A DNA stretch of 64,000 bases from Pseudomonas sp. SG20056 (GTDB lineage: Bacteria; Pseudomonadota; Gammaproteobacteria; Pseudomonadales; Pseudomonadaceae). A program made the translations under genes and the position numbers. Shown one piece after another: positions 34,381-42,110 of the stretch (positions within the stretch are counted from its first letter, which is position 1; each line of letters starts with the position of its first letter). Below the pieces are notes generated by a model. The model made no database searches, was not told the DNA's origin, and worked only from the letters and a program-made list of their open reading frames with translations. Location of the stretch: contig NZ_CP134499.1 in the NCBI RefSeq assembly GCF_031764535.1, forward strand, positions 4,340,001 to 4,404,000, written 5' to 3'.

Positions 34381-35289
34381 TCAGAACACCGACCAGCCAA
34401 TCCGCTCGCTGAGCAGCTCCAGGGCCTTGATTCCGGCCAGGGAGTTACCGGCAGCGTTCAGCTCCGGCGACCACACGCACACGCTGAAACGCCCTGGCAC
34501 CACGGCGACGATGCCGCCACCGACGCCGCTCTTGCCCGGCAGGCCGACGCGGTAGGCGAAGTTGCCCGCCTCGTCATACAGGCCGCTGGTGGCCATGATC
34601 GCGTTGACCTGCTTGCTCTGCCGCGCACTGAGAATCTGCTGGCCGCTGTGCTTGCAAAAGCCGTCGTTGGCCAGAAAGCAAAAGGCCCGCGCCAAGTCGA
34701 CGCAGCTCATGCGCAGCGCGCAGTAGCTGAAGTAGCTGCGCAGCACCGCCTCGACATCATTGTGAAAATTGCCGAAGGACTGCATCAGATAAGCCGCCGC
34801 CGCATTGCGCGCGCGGTGCTGGTATTCCGACTCAGCCACGTGCCGATCCACTACCACCTCGGGATTGCCGGCCAAACGCCGCACAAAGTCGCGCATCGAC
34901 AGCACCGGCGCGGCAAAGCGCGACTGATTGATGTCGCAGATCACCAGAGCGCCGGCATTGATAAACGGGTTACGCGGCTTGCCCCGCTCGAACTCCAGCT
35001 GCACCAGCGAATTGAACGGCTGCCCGGACGGCTCATGACCCAGGCGTTGCCAGATATCCTCACCGGAATGCTCAATCGCCTGCACCAGGCTGAACACCTT
35101 GGAAATGCTCTGCACCGAGAACGGCGTGTGTGAATCGCCGGCGCAGTACAGCTCACCGTCGTTGCTGTACACCGCAATGCCCAGCTGGTTGGCCGACACA
35201 CCAGCCAGCGCCGGGATGTAATCGGCCACCTTGCCCTGGCCGATCAGCGGGCGGACTTGATCCAGAATTTCATTCAACAGCGCTTGCAT
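34381..35289 (-). CDS. glsA: glutaminase (beta-lactamase-fold, GlsA type)
   Basis: 302 residues, the expected length for the cytoplasmic glutaminase family. It hydrolyses glutamine to glutamate and ammonia. The serine-lysine pair lies in PFSVQSISKVFSL (S61, K64). Further conserved segments are GQPFNSLVQLEFERGKPRNP, NAGALVICD and LPGKSGVGGGIVA. It is followed by no same-strand gene and lies 77 bases downstream of the SbtB-like gene, so it could be part of that transcript. Confidence 0.94.
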   Translation of the reverse strand: MQALLNEILDQVRPLIGQGKVADYIPALAGVSANQLGIAVYSNDGELYCAGDSHTPFSVQSISKVFSLVQAIEHSGEDIWQRLGHEPSGQPFNSLVQLEFERGKPRNPFINAGALVICDINQSRFAAPVLSMRDFVRRLAGNPEVVVDRHVAESEYQHRARNAAAAYLMQSFGNFHNDVEAVLRSYFSYCALRMSCVDLARAFCFLANDGFCKHSGQQILSARQSKQVNAIMATSGLYDEAGNFAYRVGLPGKSGVGGGIVAVVPGRFSVCVWSPELNAAGNSLAGIKALELLSERIGWSVF

Positions 35290-35366
35290 GCTCAGGCTCG
35301 CACAAGGTCCGAGCGCGCCTCGGACGATGGCAGATAGACGCTTGCCTGGCGGCGCTGATCACACGC

Positions 35367-35669
35367 CTAGAACTTTTCCGCGCGCAGCACTTCCACCTGG
35401 GCCAGGTAGCAGACCATGGCGTAGTTGGCGTAGTAGCGCGCCTGCAGGTGGCCGGCGATGCGCTCGGCGATATCACGGGTGCAGATGATCTCCACACGGA
35501 TATTGCCTTCGGTGTCCCAGCCGGCGCTGCGCACGCCACGGCCACCCCGGCCACGGGCGTCGGAGATGGTCCAGCCCGGCGCGCCGAGCTGTTCCAGGTC
35601 AGCCACCAGCTTTTTCTCCAGCGCGGCTTCGCAGATCACGGTGAGCAGGGTGCGGGTATGCGCGTCCAT
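35367..35669 (-). CDS. PII-like regulator of bicarbonate transport (SbtB-like)
   Basis: 100 residues with a PII-like ferredoxin fold: a VICEAALEKKLVADLEQLG start, a Gly/Arg-rich loop GRGGRGVRSAGWD near residues 39-51 in the place of the T-loop, and VEIICTRDIAERIAGHLQ. It immediately follows the SbtA-like permease gene with no spacer. In cyanobacteria SbtB binds adenine nucleotides and controls SbtA. Whether this copy does so is inferred. Confidence 0.85.
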   Translation of the reverse strand: MDAHTRTLLTVICEAALEKKLVADLEQLGAPGWTISDARGRGGRGVRSAGWDTEGNIRVEIICTRDIAERIAGHLQARYYANYAMVCYLAQVEVLRAEKF

Positions 35670-36611
35670 CTAGAGCCCCCAGGCCATCAGCTGTTCGGCC
35701 AGCATCAGGTACAACGGGATGCCGACGATGATATTGAAGGGAAAAGTGATACCCAACGACGCCGTCAGCGACAGCGACGGGTTGGCCTCGGGCAAGGCCA
35801 GACGCAAAGCCGCCGGCACCGCGATATAGGACGCAGATGCCGCCAGCGTAGCCAGCACCGCTGTACCGCCGAGACTCAGGCCCATAAAACGACCGAGCAG
35901 TGCGCCGATCAACGCACCGAACAACGGCATCAGCAAGGCAAAACCTAGCAGGCGCAGACCGAACTGCCTGAGCGCGCCGAGCTGACCGGAGGCAATCAGG
36001 CCCATCTCCAGCAGGAACAGCGCCAGCACCGGTTTGAACATGCTGGTGTAGAACGGCTCCAGCGGCTTGATTGCCTCTTTGCCGGCAATCGCACCGATGA
36101 TCAGGCCACCGAGCAGCAGCATGATGCTCTTGCCGAGAAAAATCTCCCGGCCCAGCTCGCCCCAGTCGGTGTCGCGGGCAATGCCCTTGGCCAGCAGGAT
36201 GCCGACCAGAATCGCCGGAATCTCCAGGATGGCGACAAACAGCGGCATATAGCTTTCGAACTCGATGCCTTTGGCCAGCATGTAGGCCACCACCACGGCG
36301 AACGTACCGGCGCTGACCGAGCCATAGTGCGCCGCCACTGCCGCCGCGTTGACTCGGTCGAAACCCAGACCGCGCAGCACCGCAAAAGCCAGCAGCGGCA
36401 GCGCCACACCCAGGCCCAGCACCCAGGCCGCCTGGCCGAGCAACTGCCCGCTGGCCTGCTCGGCCAGTTCCACACCGCCGTGCAGACCAATCGCCAGCAA
36501 CAGAATGATCGACAGCGTTTCATACAGTGCGGGCGGCAGCTTCAGCTCGCTTTTCAGCAGACCGGCCAACAGGCCGAAGACAAAGAACAGCACCACCGGA
36601 TCCAGGCTCAC
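35670..36611 (-). CDS. SbtA-family sodium-dependent bicarbonate transporter
   Basis: 313 residues with about ten membrane helices in two inverted halves, as in SbtA. It starts LDPVVLFFVFGLLAGLLKSELKLP and has AHYGSVSAGTFAVVVAY and LAASASYIAVPAALRLALP in the two discontinuous-helix regions. SbtA imports bicarbonate with sodium across the inner membrane. The start is GTG at 36611 with GGGAG nine bases upstream. It lies downstream of the pyruvate carboxylase genes, whose substrate is bicarbonate. Confidence 0.9.
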   Translation of the reverse strand: MSLDPVVLFFVFGLLAGLLKSELKLPPALYETLSIILLLAIGLHGGVELAEQASGQLLGQAAWVLGLGVALPLLAFAVLRGLGFDRVNAAAVAAHYGSVSAGTFAVVVAYMLAKGIEFESYMPLFVAILEIPAILVGILLAKGIARDTDWGELGREIFLGKSIMLLLGGLIIGAIAGKEAIKPLEPFYTSMFKPVLALFLLEMGLIASGQLGALRQFGLRLLGFALLMPLFGALIGALLGRFMGLSLGGTAVLATLAASASYIAVPAALRLALPEANPSLSLTASLGITFPFNIIVGIPLYLMLAEQLMAWGL

Positions 36612-36770
36612 CGCGCATTGCTCCCGTATTGAACTGCCATTAAGACGCCTGCTGCGTCACCACCTGCTCGAATAAAAGGTCATGCCCCCACCACGCGTTG
36701 TGCTGATACCCGCAGTTTTGCCCAGTCTCCTGCTGAGAACAGCAGAACCCTGCACAGCGGGGCATAACCG

Positions 36771-36793
36771 AAAAAAAGGAGCCGTGCGGCTCC
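36771..36793 (-). terminator. second minus-strand terminator after oadA
   Basis: On the minus strand GGAGCC and GGCTCC pair around a 4-base loop (36778-36793), followed by TTTTTTT (36777-36771). It is a classic rho-independent terminator about 140 bases after oadA. Confidence 0.82.
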
Positions 36794-36873
36794 CAGGGGA
36801 CTCAGGCAACAAGTACCTACGCACTTGGCCCAAAACCCTTGCCGGCGCAGCAAATGAGCCACGCCGGCGGTGT

Positions 36874-36927
36874 AAAAAGAAGCCCCAAAAAAGCCATTCA
36901 AATGCCTGTTCAAACAGCCGGGGCTTC
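36874..36927 (-). terminator. terminator immediately after oadA
   Basis: On the minus strand GAAGCCCC (36927-36920) pairs with GGGGCTTC (36886-36879) and is followed by TTTTT. The long loop contains its own small CTGTT/AACAG hairpin. It begins six bases after the oadA stop. Confidence 0.7.
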
Positions 36928-36932
36928 CGAGG

Positions 36933-38741
36933 TTAACCTTCGATTTCCACCAGTACGTCACCCGGATTGACCCGGTCGCCCTTGGCCACATGCACCGCCT
37001 TCACGGTGCCGGCAATCGGCGCCTGCACTTCGGTTTCCATCTTCATCGCTTCGCTGATCAGCACCGCCTGACCGGCCTTGACCGTGTCACCGACCTTGAC
37101 CAGCACATCGACGATATTGCCCGGCATGCTGGTGCTGACATCACCCGGCGCGCTGGCTTGCTTGCGCTTGCCGCTGGCACCCGCGACGAAATCATTCAGC
37201 GGTTCAAACACCACTTCTTCCGGCATGCCGTCGATGGACAGGTAGAAGTGGCGCTTGCCGTCGCTCTTCACACCAACGCCGGTGATGTCGACGCGGTAGC
37301 TTTCACCGTGCACGTCCACCACGAACTCGGTCGGCACGCCTTCGCCACCGGCCGGGGCCACGCCGCCGGCCTCGGGAATCGGCAGCAGTACTTCCGGAGT
37401 CAGGGTGCCGGCGGCACGTTCTTCAAGGAACTTGCGCCCGATATCCGGGAACATGGCGTAGGTCAGCACGTCTTCTTCAGACTTGGCCAGGGCACCAATT
37501 TCTTCACGCAGCTTGGCCATTTCCGGCTTGAGCAGATCGGCCGGACGCACTTCGATCACGTCTTCGCTGCCAATCGCCTGCTTGCGCAGCTGCTCGTTTA
37601 CCTTGCCCGGTGCCAGGCCATAACGGCCCTGCAGGTACAACTTCACCTCGTTGGTGATGGTCTTGTAACGCTCGCCGGCGAGCACGTTGAACACCGCCTG
37701 GGTGCCAACGATCTGCGAGGTCGGCGTCACCAGCGGCGGGAAGCCAAGGTCTTCGCGCACCCGTGGGATTTCCGCGAACACTTCGTTGATACGGCTCAGC
37801 GCGCCCTGCTCTTTGAGCTGGTTAGCCAGGTTGGACATCATCCCGCCCGGCACCTGGTTGACCTGCACGCGGGTGTCCACGGCGGTGAATTCGCTTTCAA
37901 ACTGGTGGTACTTCTTGCGCACGGCATGGAAGTACAGGCCGATCTCCTGGATCAGCGCCAGGTCCAGTCCAGTGTCGTAGGGGCTGCCCTTGAGCGCCGC
38001 GACCATCGACTCGGTGCCGGGATGACTGGTGCCCCAGGCGAAGCTGGAAATCGCCGTGTCGATATGGTCGGCACCGGCTTCGATAGCCTTGAGCTGGCAC
38101 ATCGAGCCCATGCCGGCAGTGTCGTGGCTATGGATAAACACCGGCAGGTCGACGTCCGCTTTCAACGCCCGCACCAGATCGGCGGTGGCATAAGGCGTCA
38201 GCAAACCGGCCATGTCTTTGATCGCGATGGAGTCGATGCCCATGGCCTGCATAGCCTTGGCCTGCTTAACGAACGCTTCGACGGTGTGCACCGGGCTGGT
38301 GGTGTAGGCGATGGTGCCCTGGGCGTGCTTGCCTGCGGCCTTCACCGCCTCAATGGACACACGCAGGTTACGCACATCGTTCATCGCATCAAAGATGCGG
38401 AACACGTCGATGCCATTGACCGCTGCCTTGGCCACGAAAGCGCGGACCACGTCGTCGCTGTAGTGGCGATAACCGAGCAGGTTCTGCCCGCGCAACAGCA
38501 TCTGCAGACGGGTGTTGGGCAAGCCGGCCTTGAGCTTGCGCAGACGCTCCCACGGGTCTTCCTTGAGGAAGCGCACACAGGCATCGAAGGTCGCGCCGCC
38601 CCAGACCTCCAGCGACCAGTAGCCAACCTGATCAAGCTTGGCGCAGATCGGCAGCATGTCGTCCAGGCGCATACGCGTGGCGATGATCGACTGGTGGGCA
38701 TCACGCAGGATGGTATCGGTGACGGTAATTTTTTTACTCAT
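36933..38741 (-). CDS. oadA: pyruvate carboxylase subunit B (OadA-like, biotin-carrying)
   Basis: 602 residues from ATG 38741 (MSKKITVTDTILRDAHQS). The N-terminal carboxyltransferase TIM barrel shows TILRDAHQSIIATRM, EVWGGATFDACVRFL and HSHDTAGMG. The C-terminal biotinyl domain has SEAMKMETE, with K567 as the biotinylated lysine. With the next subunit it makes oxaloacetate from pyruvate and bicarbonate, an anaplerotic step. The sodium-pump decarboxylase is unlikely because no membrane subunits are present and the biotin carboxylase gene lies 16 bases upstream. P. aeruginosa has the same two-gene form. Confidence 0.93.
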   Translation of the reverse strand: MSKKITVTDTILRDAHQSIIATRMRLDDMLPICAKLDQVGYWSLEVWGGATFDACVRFLKEDPWERLRKLKAGLPNTRLQMLLRGQNLLGYRHYSDDVVRAFVAKAAVNGIDVFRIFDAMNDVRNLRVSIEAVKAAGKHAQGTIAYTTSPVHTVEAFVKQAKAMQAMGIDSIAIKDMAGLLTPYATADLVRALKADVDLPVFIHSHDTAGMGSMCQLKAIEAGADHIDTAISSFAWGTSHPGTESMVAALKGSPYDTGLDLALIQEIGLYFHAVRKKYHQFESEFTAVDTRVQVNQVPGGMMSNLANQLKEQGALSRINEVFAEIPRVREDLGFPPLVTPTSQIVGTQAVFNVLAGERYKTITNEVKLYLQGRYGLAPGKVNEQLRKQAIGSEDVIEVRPADLLKPEMAKLREEIGALAKSEEDVLTYAMFPDIGRKFLEERAAGTLTPEVLLPIPEAGGVAPAGGEGVPTEFVVDVHGESYRVDITGVGVKSDGKRHFYLSIDGMPEEVVFEPLNDFVAGASGKRKQASAPGDVSTSMPGNIVDVLVKVGDTVKAGQAVLISEAMKMETEVQAPIAGTVKAVHVAKGDRVNPGDVLVEIEG

Positions 38742-38757
38742 GATCTGATTCCTTCCC

Positions 38758-40173
38758 CTACAGGCCGGCGTGGGCAGCAATGGCGGTGGCAATGGCGATG
38801 GCCAGGTGCGACGGGTTGCGCTTGATCGAGTACTCGGTCAGCTCCGGGTGCGCCTCGACGAAACTGGTGTTGAACTGACCGCTGCGAAATTCCGGGTTGC
38901 GCAGGATTTCCTGATAGTAGGCGGCGGTGGTCTTCACCCCTTGCACGCGCATGTCATCCAGGGCACGCAGGCCACGGGCCAAAGCCTCTTCCCAGGTCAG
39001 CGCCCAGACGATCAGCTTCAGGCACATGGAGTCGTAATAGGGCGGAATGGTGTAACCGGTGTAGATCGCCGTGTCGGTGCGCACGCCGGGGCCGCCGGGC
39101 GCGTAGTAGCGGGTGATCTTGCCGAACGAGGGCAGGAAATTGTTCTTCGGGTCTTCGGCGTTGATGCGGAACTGCAGGGCAAAACCGCGGTGGATGATGT
39201 CGTCCTGCTTGATCGACAGCTCCAGGCCCGAGGCAATACGAATCTGCTCGCGGACGATATCGATGCCGGTGATTTCTTCGGTGATGGTGTGCTCCACCTG
39301 CACCCGGGTGTTCATCTCCATGAAGTACACCTCGCCCTCGGCGAGCAGGAACTCCACGGTGCCGGCGTTCTCGTAGCCCACGGCTTTAGCCGCACGCACG
39401 GCCAGGTCGCCGATGTAAGCACGCTGCTCGGGGGTCAGCTGCGGGCTGGGGGCGATTTCGATCAGCTTCTGGTTACGCCGCTGGATCGAGCAATCGCGCT
39501 CATACAGGTGCACCACATTGCCGAAGCTGTCGCCGAGGATCTGCGCCTCGATATGTTTGGGGTTGACGATGCATTTTTCCAGGAACACCTCGGCGCGCCC
39601 GAAGGCCTTGGTCGCCTCGGAGATCACCCGCGGGAACGCCTGCTCCAGTTCCTCACGGCTGTTGCAGCGACGAATACCGCGACCGCCGCCACCGGAAGTG
39701 GCCTTGAGCATCACCGGGTAACCGATACGGTCGCCCTCGTTCAGCGCCTCGGTGATATCCGCCACGTTGCCTTCGGTGCCTGGGGTGACCGGCACGCCAG
39801 CCTTGATCATGCTACGCCGCGCTTCGGTCTTGTCGCCCATGCGGCGGATCACTTCCGCACTCGGGCCGATAAACTTGATCCCACGTTCAGCGCAGATGTC
39901 CGCCAGTTCAGCGTTTTCCGAGAGAAAGCCATAACCGGGGTGCAGCGCATCACAGCCGGTTTCCACCGCCAGATTGACCAGCTTGCGCGGGTTCAGATAA
40001 CCGGCCAGCGGCTCTTCACCGATGCTGTGGGCCTCGTCCGCACGCTTGACGTGCAAGGCATGGCGGTCGGCATCGGCATACACCGCCACCGAGCGGATGC
40101 CCATTTCGGCGCAGGCTCGCACGATGCGTACGGCGATCTCACCGCGGTTGGCTATCAGAATTTTCTTGATCAC
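38758..40173 (-). CDS. pyruvate carboxylase subunit A (biotin carboxylase)
   Basis: 471 residues. The start is GTG 40173, which places the conserved IKKILIANRGEIAVRI at residue 2; the open frame upstream to 40212 does not match the family. The ATP-grasp core shows MLKATSGGGGRGIRRC, FLEKCIVNPKHIEAQILGD and MEMNTRVQVEHTITEEITG. It uses ATP and bicarbonate to carboxylate the biotin on subunit B. The family also contains AccC of acetyl-CoA carboxylase, but pairing with the OadA-like gene supports pyruvate carboxylase. Confidence 0.93.
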   Translation of the reverse strand: MIKKILIANRGEIAVRIVRACAEMGIRSVAVYADADRHALHVKRADEAHSIGEEPLAGYLNPRKLVNLAVETGCDALHPGYGFLSENAELADICAERGIKFIGPSAEVIRRMGDKTEARRSMIKAGVPVTPGTEGNVADITEALNEGDRIGYPVMLKATSGGGGRGIRRCNSREELEQAFPRVISEATKAFGRAEVFLEKCIVNPKHIEAQILGDSFGNVVHLYERDCSIQRRNQKLIEIAPSPQLTPEQRAYIGDLAVRAAKAVGYENAGTVEFLLAEGEVYFMEMNTRVQVEHTITEEITGIDIVREQIRIASGLELSIKQDDIIHRGFALQFRINAEDPKNNFLPSFGKITRYYAPGGPGVRTDTAIYTGYTIPPYYDSMCLKLIVWALTWEEALARGLRALDDMRVQGVKTTAAYYQEILRNPEFRSGQFNTSFVEAHPELTEYSIKRNPSHLAIAIATAIAAHAGL

Positions 40174-40278
40174 GAGCCAGCATCCTCGATCACGTGAACA
40201 GGCAACCGACAAAAACGGTCGACGTATGACCGCAGCAGCAAAAGCGGTCAGGCACTCACGCTACGCCGGCTTGGTGAT

Positions 40279-40317
40279 TAACCAAAATCAATATTTATTG
40301 GGTTAGCCATTAGCTAA
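40279..40317. promoter_or_regulatory. likely LysR-type operator region between pycA and its regulator
   Basis: An AT-rich stretch with inverted repeats TTAGC-N5-GCTAA (40303-40317), which fits the LysR T-N11-A rule, and a wider TAACC/GGTTA pair (40279-40305). It lies between divergent biotin carboxylase and LysR genes, where such a regulator normally binds. Confidence 0.5.
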
Positions 40318-40362
40318 AGCTTATAGTTGAGCCTGATCGACTCCATTACACAGGTGCTAATC

Positions 40363-41343
40363 GTGCGTAAGTCTTTGTTGCGTATGACTTTTCGTCAAAT
40401 TCAGGTGTTTCGCTCGGTGTGCAGCCATCTCTCCTACAGCCGCGCCGCAGAAGAAATGGCCCTGACCCAGCCGGCGGTCAGCCTGCAGATTCGTCAGCTG
40501 GAGGAGCTGATCGGCCAACCGCTGTTCGACTATGTCGGCAAAAAACTCTACCTGACCGAGGCTGCTGAAGCGCTGCAACGCGCCAGCGCGGATATTTTTG
40601 GCCGCCTGGAGAGCCTCGACATGCAGCTGGCCGACCTGCAAGGCTCGCTGCAGGGACAACTGAGTTTGGCCATCGAATCCAGCGCCAAGTACTTCGTTCC
40701 ACACCTATTCGCCGCTTTTCGCCAGCACTACCCGGAAGTCAACTTACAGCTGGTGGTCACCAATCACACCCAGGCGCTCAAGCGCCTGAACGCCAACCGC
40801 GATGACCTGCTGATCATGTCGCGGGTGCCGACGGACATGAATCTGGAGTTTCTACCCTTCCTTAATAACCCGATCATCGCCGTGGCACCGCCCGATCACC
40901 CGCTGTGCACGCAGGGGCCGCTGAGCCTGCAGGACCTCACCGCCTTTCCGCTGCTGATCCGCGAAGCCGGCTCCGGCACACGCCAGGCCTGCGAGGAGTA
41001 TTGCCATCAGAAACGTGCGCACTTCGCCCAGACGCTGGAAGTCGGCTCCATGGAAGGCCAGTGCGAAGGGGTCATCGCCGGCCTTGGCCTGGCTCTGCTA
41101 CCACGCCACGCGGTGCGCCGCGAGCTGGAATGCGGCGCCTTGCGCGAACTGCCTGTGACCGAGCTGCCACTGCTGCGTAGCTGGTGCCTGGTGCACCCGC
41201 GCAGCAAATATCTGTCACCGGTGGCCCAGGCGTTTTTCGCCTTCGTGCGCGATCAGCGCAGCCTGATCAATGCCCTGGCTGAACGGTTTGCCGAGCCTAT
41301 CGGCGACGCTACTCCCAGGCATATAACCAACCCACCGCACTGA
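40363..41343 (+). CDS. LysR-family regulator of pyruvate carboxylase (PycR-like)
   Basis: 326 residues from GTG 40363 (VRKSLLRMTFRQIQVF); an ATG at 40384 is the alternative. The winged HTH contains TFRQIQVFRSVCSHLSYSRA and LTQPAVSLQIRQLEELIG, followed by a CysB-type effector domain. It diverges from the pyruvate carboxylase genes with repeats in between, so it most likely controls them. As I recall P. aeruginosa has the same arrangement (PycR). The 3' end overlaps the convergent lipoprotein gene by 35 bases. Confidence 0.92.
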   Translation: MRKSLLRMTFRQIQVFRSVCSHLSYSRAAEEMALTQPAVSLQIRQLEELIGQPLFDYVGKKLYLTEAAEALQRASADIFGRLESLDMQLADLQGSLQGQLSLAIESSAKYFVPHLFAAFRQHYPEVNLQLVVTNHTQALKRLNANRDDLLIMSRVPTDMNLEFLPFLNNPIIAVAPPDHPLCTQGPLSLQDLTAFPLLIREAGSGTRQACEEYCHQKRAHFAQTLEVGSMEGQCEGVIAGLGLALLPRHAVRRELECGALRELPVTELPLLRSWCLVHPRSKYLSPVAQAFFAFVRDQRSLINALAERFAEPIGDATPRHITNPPH

Positions 41344-41779
41344 CTCGCCCTCCGCTGAAGGCCACCAGCAGCTGATCATGCTGGCCGCGCCAGTGGTAGC
41401 TCCAGAGCAGCGGCCCTGGGCTGCCCTGCCATTCGGTGCGGCGCTGCCAGTCGGCGTAGTCCGCTTGATCGACCGTGACCTTGGCATCAGGCTCGCCCAG
41501 CAGCGCCAGCACTGTCGACGTATCGCTGCGCGCAGTCAGCACCTCTGCGGCCAGCCCCTGCATCAGCTGATGCTTGCGCCCCTGCCAGGCATCCAGATCC
41601 TGGCGCCACTCGCCACCAGCAAAATGCCCCTTGGCCTGCCGCAGCTGCGTCCACTCGGCCGCCATCGTGCGCCCCTCATCAGCGCTCTCCTGCTGCTCGG
41701 CTCCGCCTGAAGCACAGCCCAAGGCCAACCCGAGGGTCAGCAGCAACATGCCGATCCGCAATCCATTGATTCCTTGCAT
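41309..41779 (-). CDS. lipoprotein of unknown function
   Basis: 156 residues from ATG 41779, which has an AAGGAGG ribosome-binding site five bases upstream. The signal sequence GMLLLTLGLALGCASGG has a good lipobox (LALGC). The mature protein contains VLALLGEPDAKVTVDQADYADW, a pattern seen in small outer-membrane-assembly-like (SmpA/BamE-type) folds, and ends with an aromatic-rich segment LLWSYHWRGQHDQLLVAF. That BamE-like reading is tentative. It converges with the LysR gene and overlaps its end. Confidence 0.82.
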   Translation of the reverse strand: MQGINGLRIGMLLLTLGLALGCASGGAEQQESADEGRTMAAEWTQLRQAKGHFAGGEWRQDLDAWQGRKHQLMQGLAAEVLTARSDTSTVLALLGEPDAKVTVDQADYADWQRRTEWQGSPGPLLWSYHWRGQHDQLLVAFSGGRVSAVGWLYAWE

Positions 41780-42110
41780 AAATCCCTCCTTGCACGGTTG
41801 CCATACATAGCCAGTAGCCATCATTTAAGTCGGCATCGTGTCGGCTATATGCCGTGAAAATGCGAAAAACGACAGCGATCTACGAAGAAATTGACAGGCA
41901 CTAAAGTGCCTTCTAATTTCCTTTGCACTCTTGTACCAGATCGGCCTGCCTCTCATAACAAGATGTTCGGAGGCATGCAGTAGCGCCAACGCATTCGGCA
42001 TCAAGAGCTTCCACTGCCAAACATCCCGCGCCCTCCACAAGGGGGCAAAAAGCACACCGTTTCCTTACCAGGGGCGGATAAACAATAAGTAAAGGATAGG
42101 AATCTCAAGA
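41780..42110. other. intergenic region, 331 bases
   Basis: No credible gene is seen; a 76-residue minus-strand frame here lacks family features and a ribosome-binding site. It separates the divergent lipoprotein and M14 carboxypeptidase genes and must contain both promoters. An AAGGATAGGAAT ribosome-binding region lies just before the carboxypeptidase start. Confidence 0.6.

Larger units (their letters stand above)
36612..36932. other. intergenic region, 321 bases, with two minus-strand terminators
   Basis: No gene is seen between oadA and sbtA. The part near oadA carries two terminator hairpins (separate entries). The part near sbtA must hold its promoter. A GCCGGCG/CGCCGGC inverted repeat lies near 36841-36869. 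Confidence 0.6.

Noticed and set aside
36990..38825. Long plus-strand open frame opposite oadA (611 codons)
   Set aside because: Antisense shadow: His/Gln-rich composition typical of reverse-complement GC-rich coding sequence, and oadA is well supported.
38770..40197. Long plus-strand open frame opposite the biotin carboxylase gene
   Set aside because: Same shadow effect; the real gene shows all ATP-grasp motifs.
41825..42055. 76-codon minus-strand frame upstream of the carboxypeptidase
   Set aside because: No ribosome-binding site, unusual composition and no family likeness; taken as intergenic.
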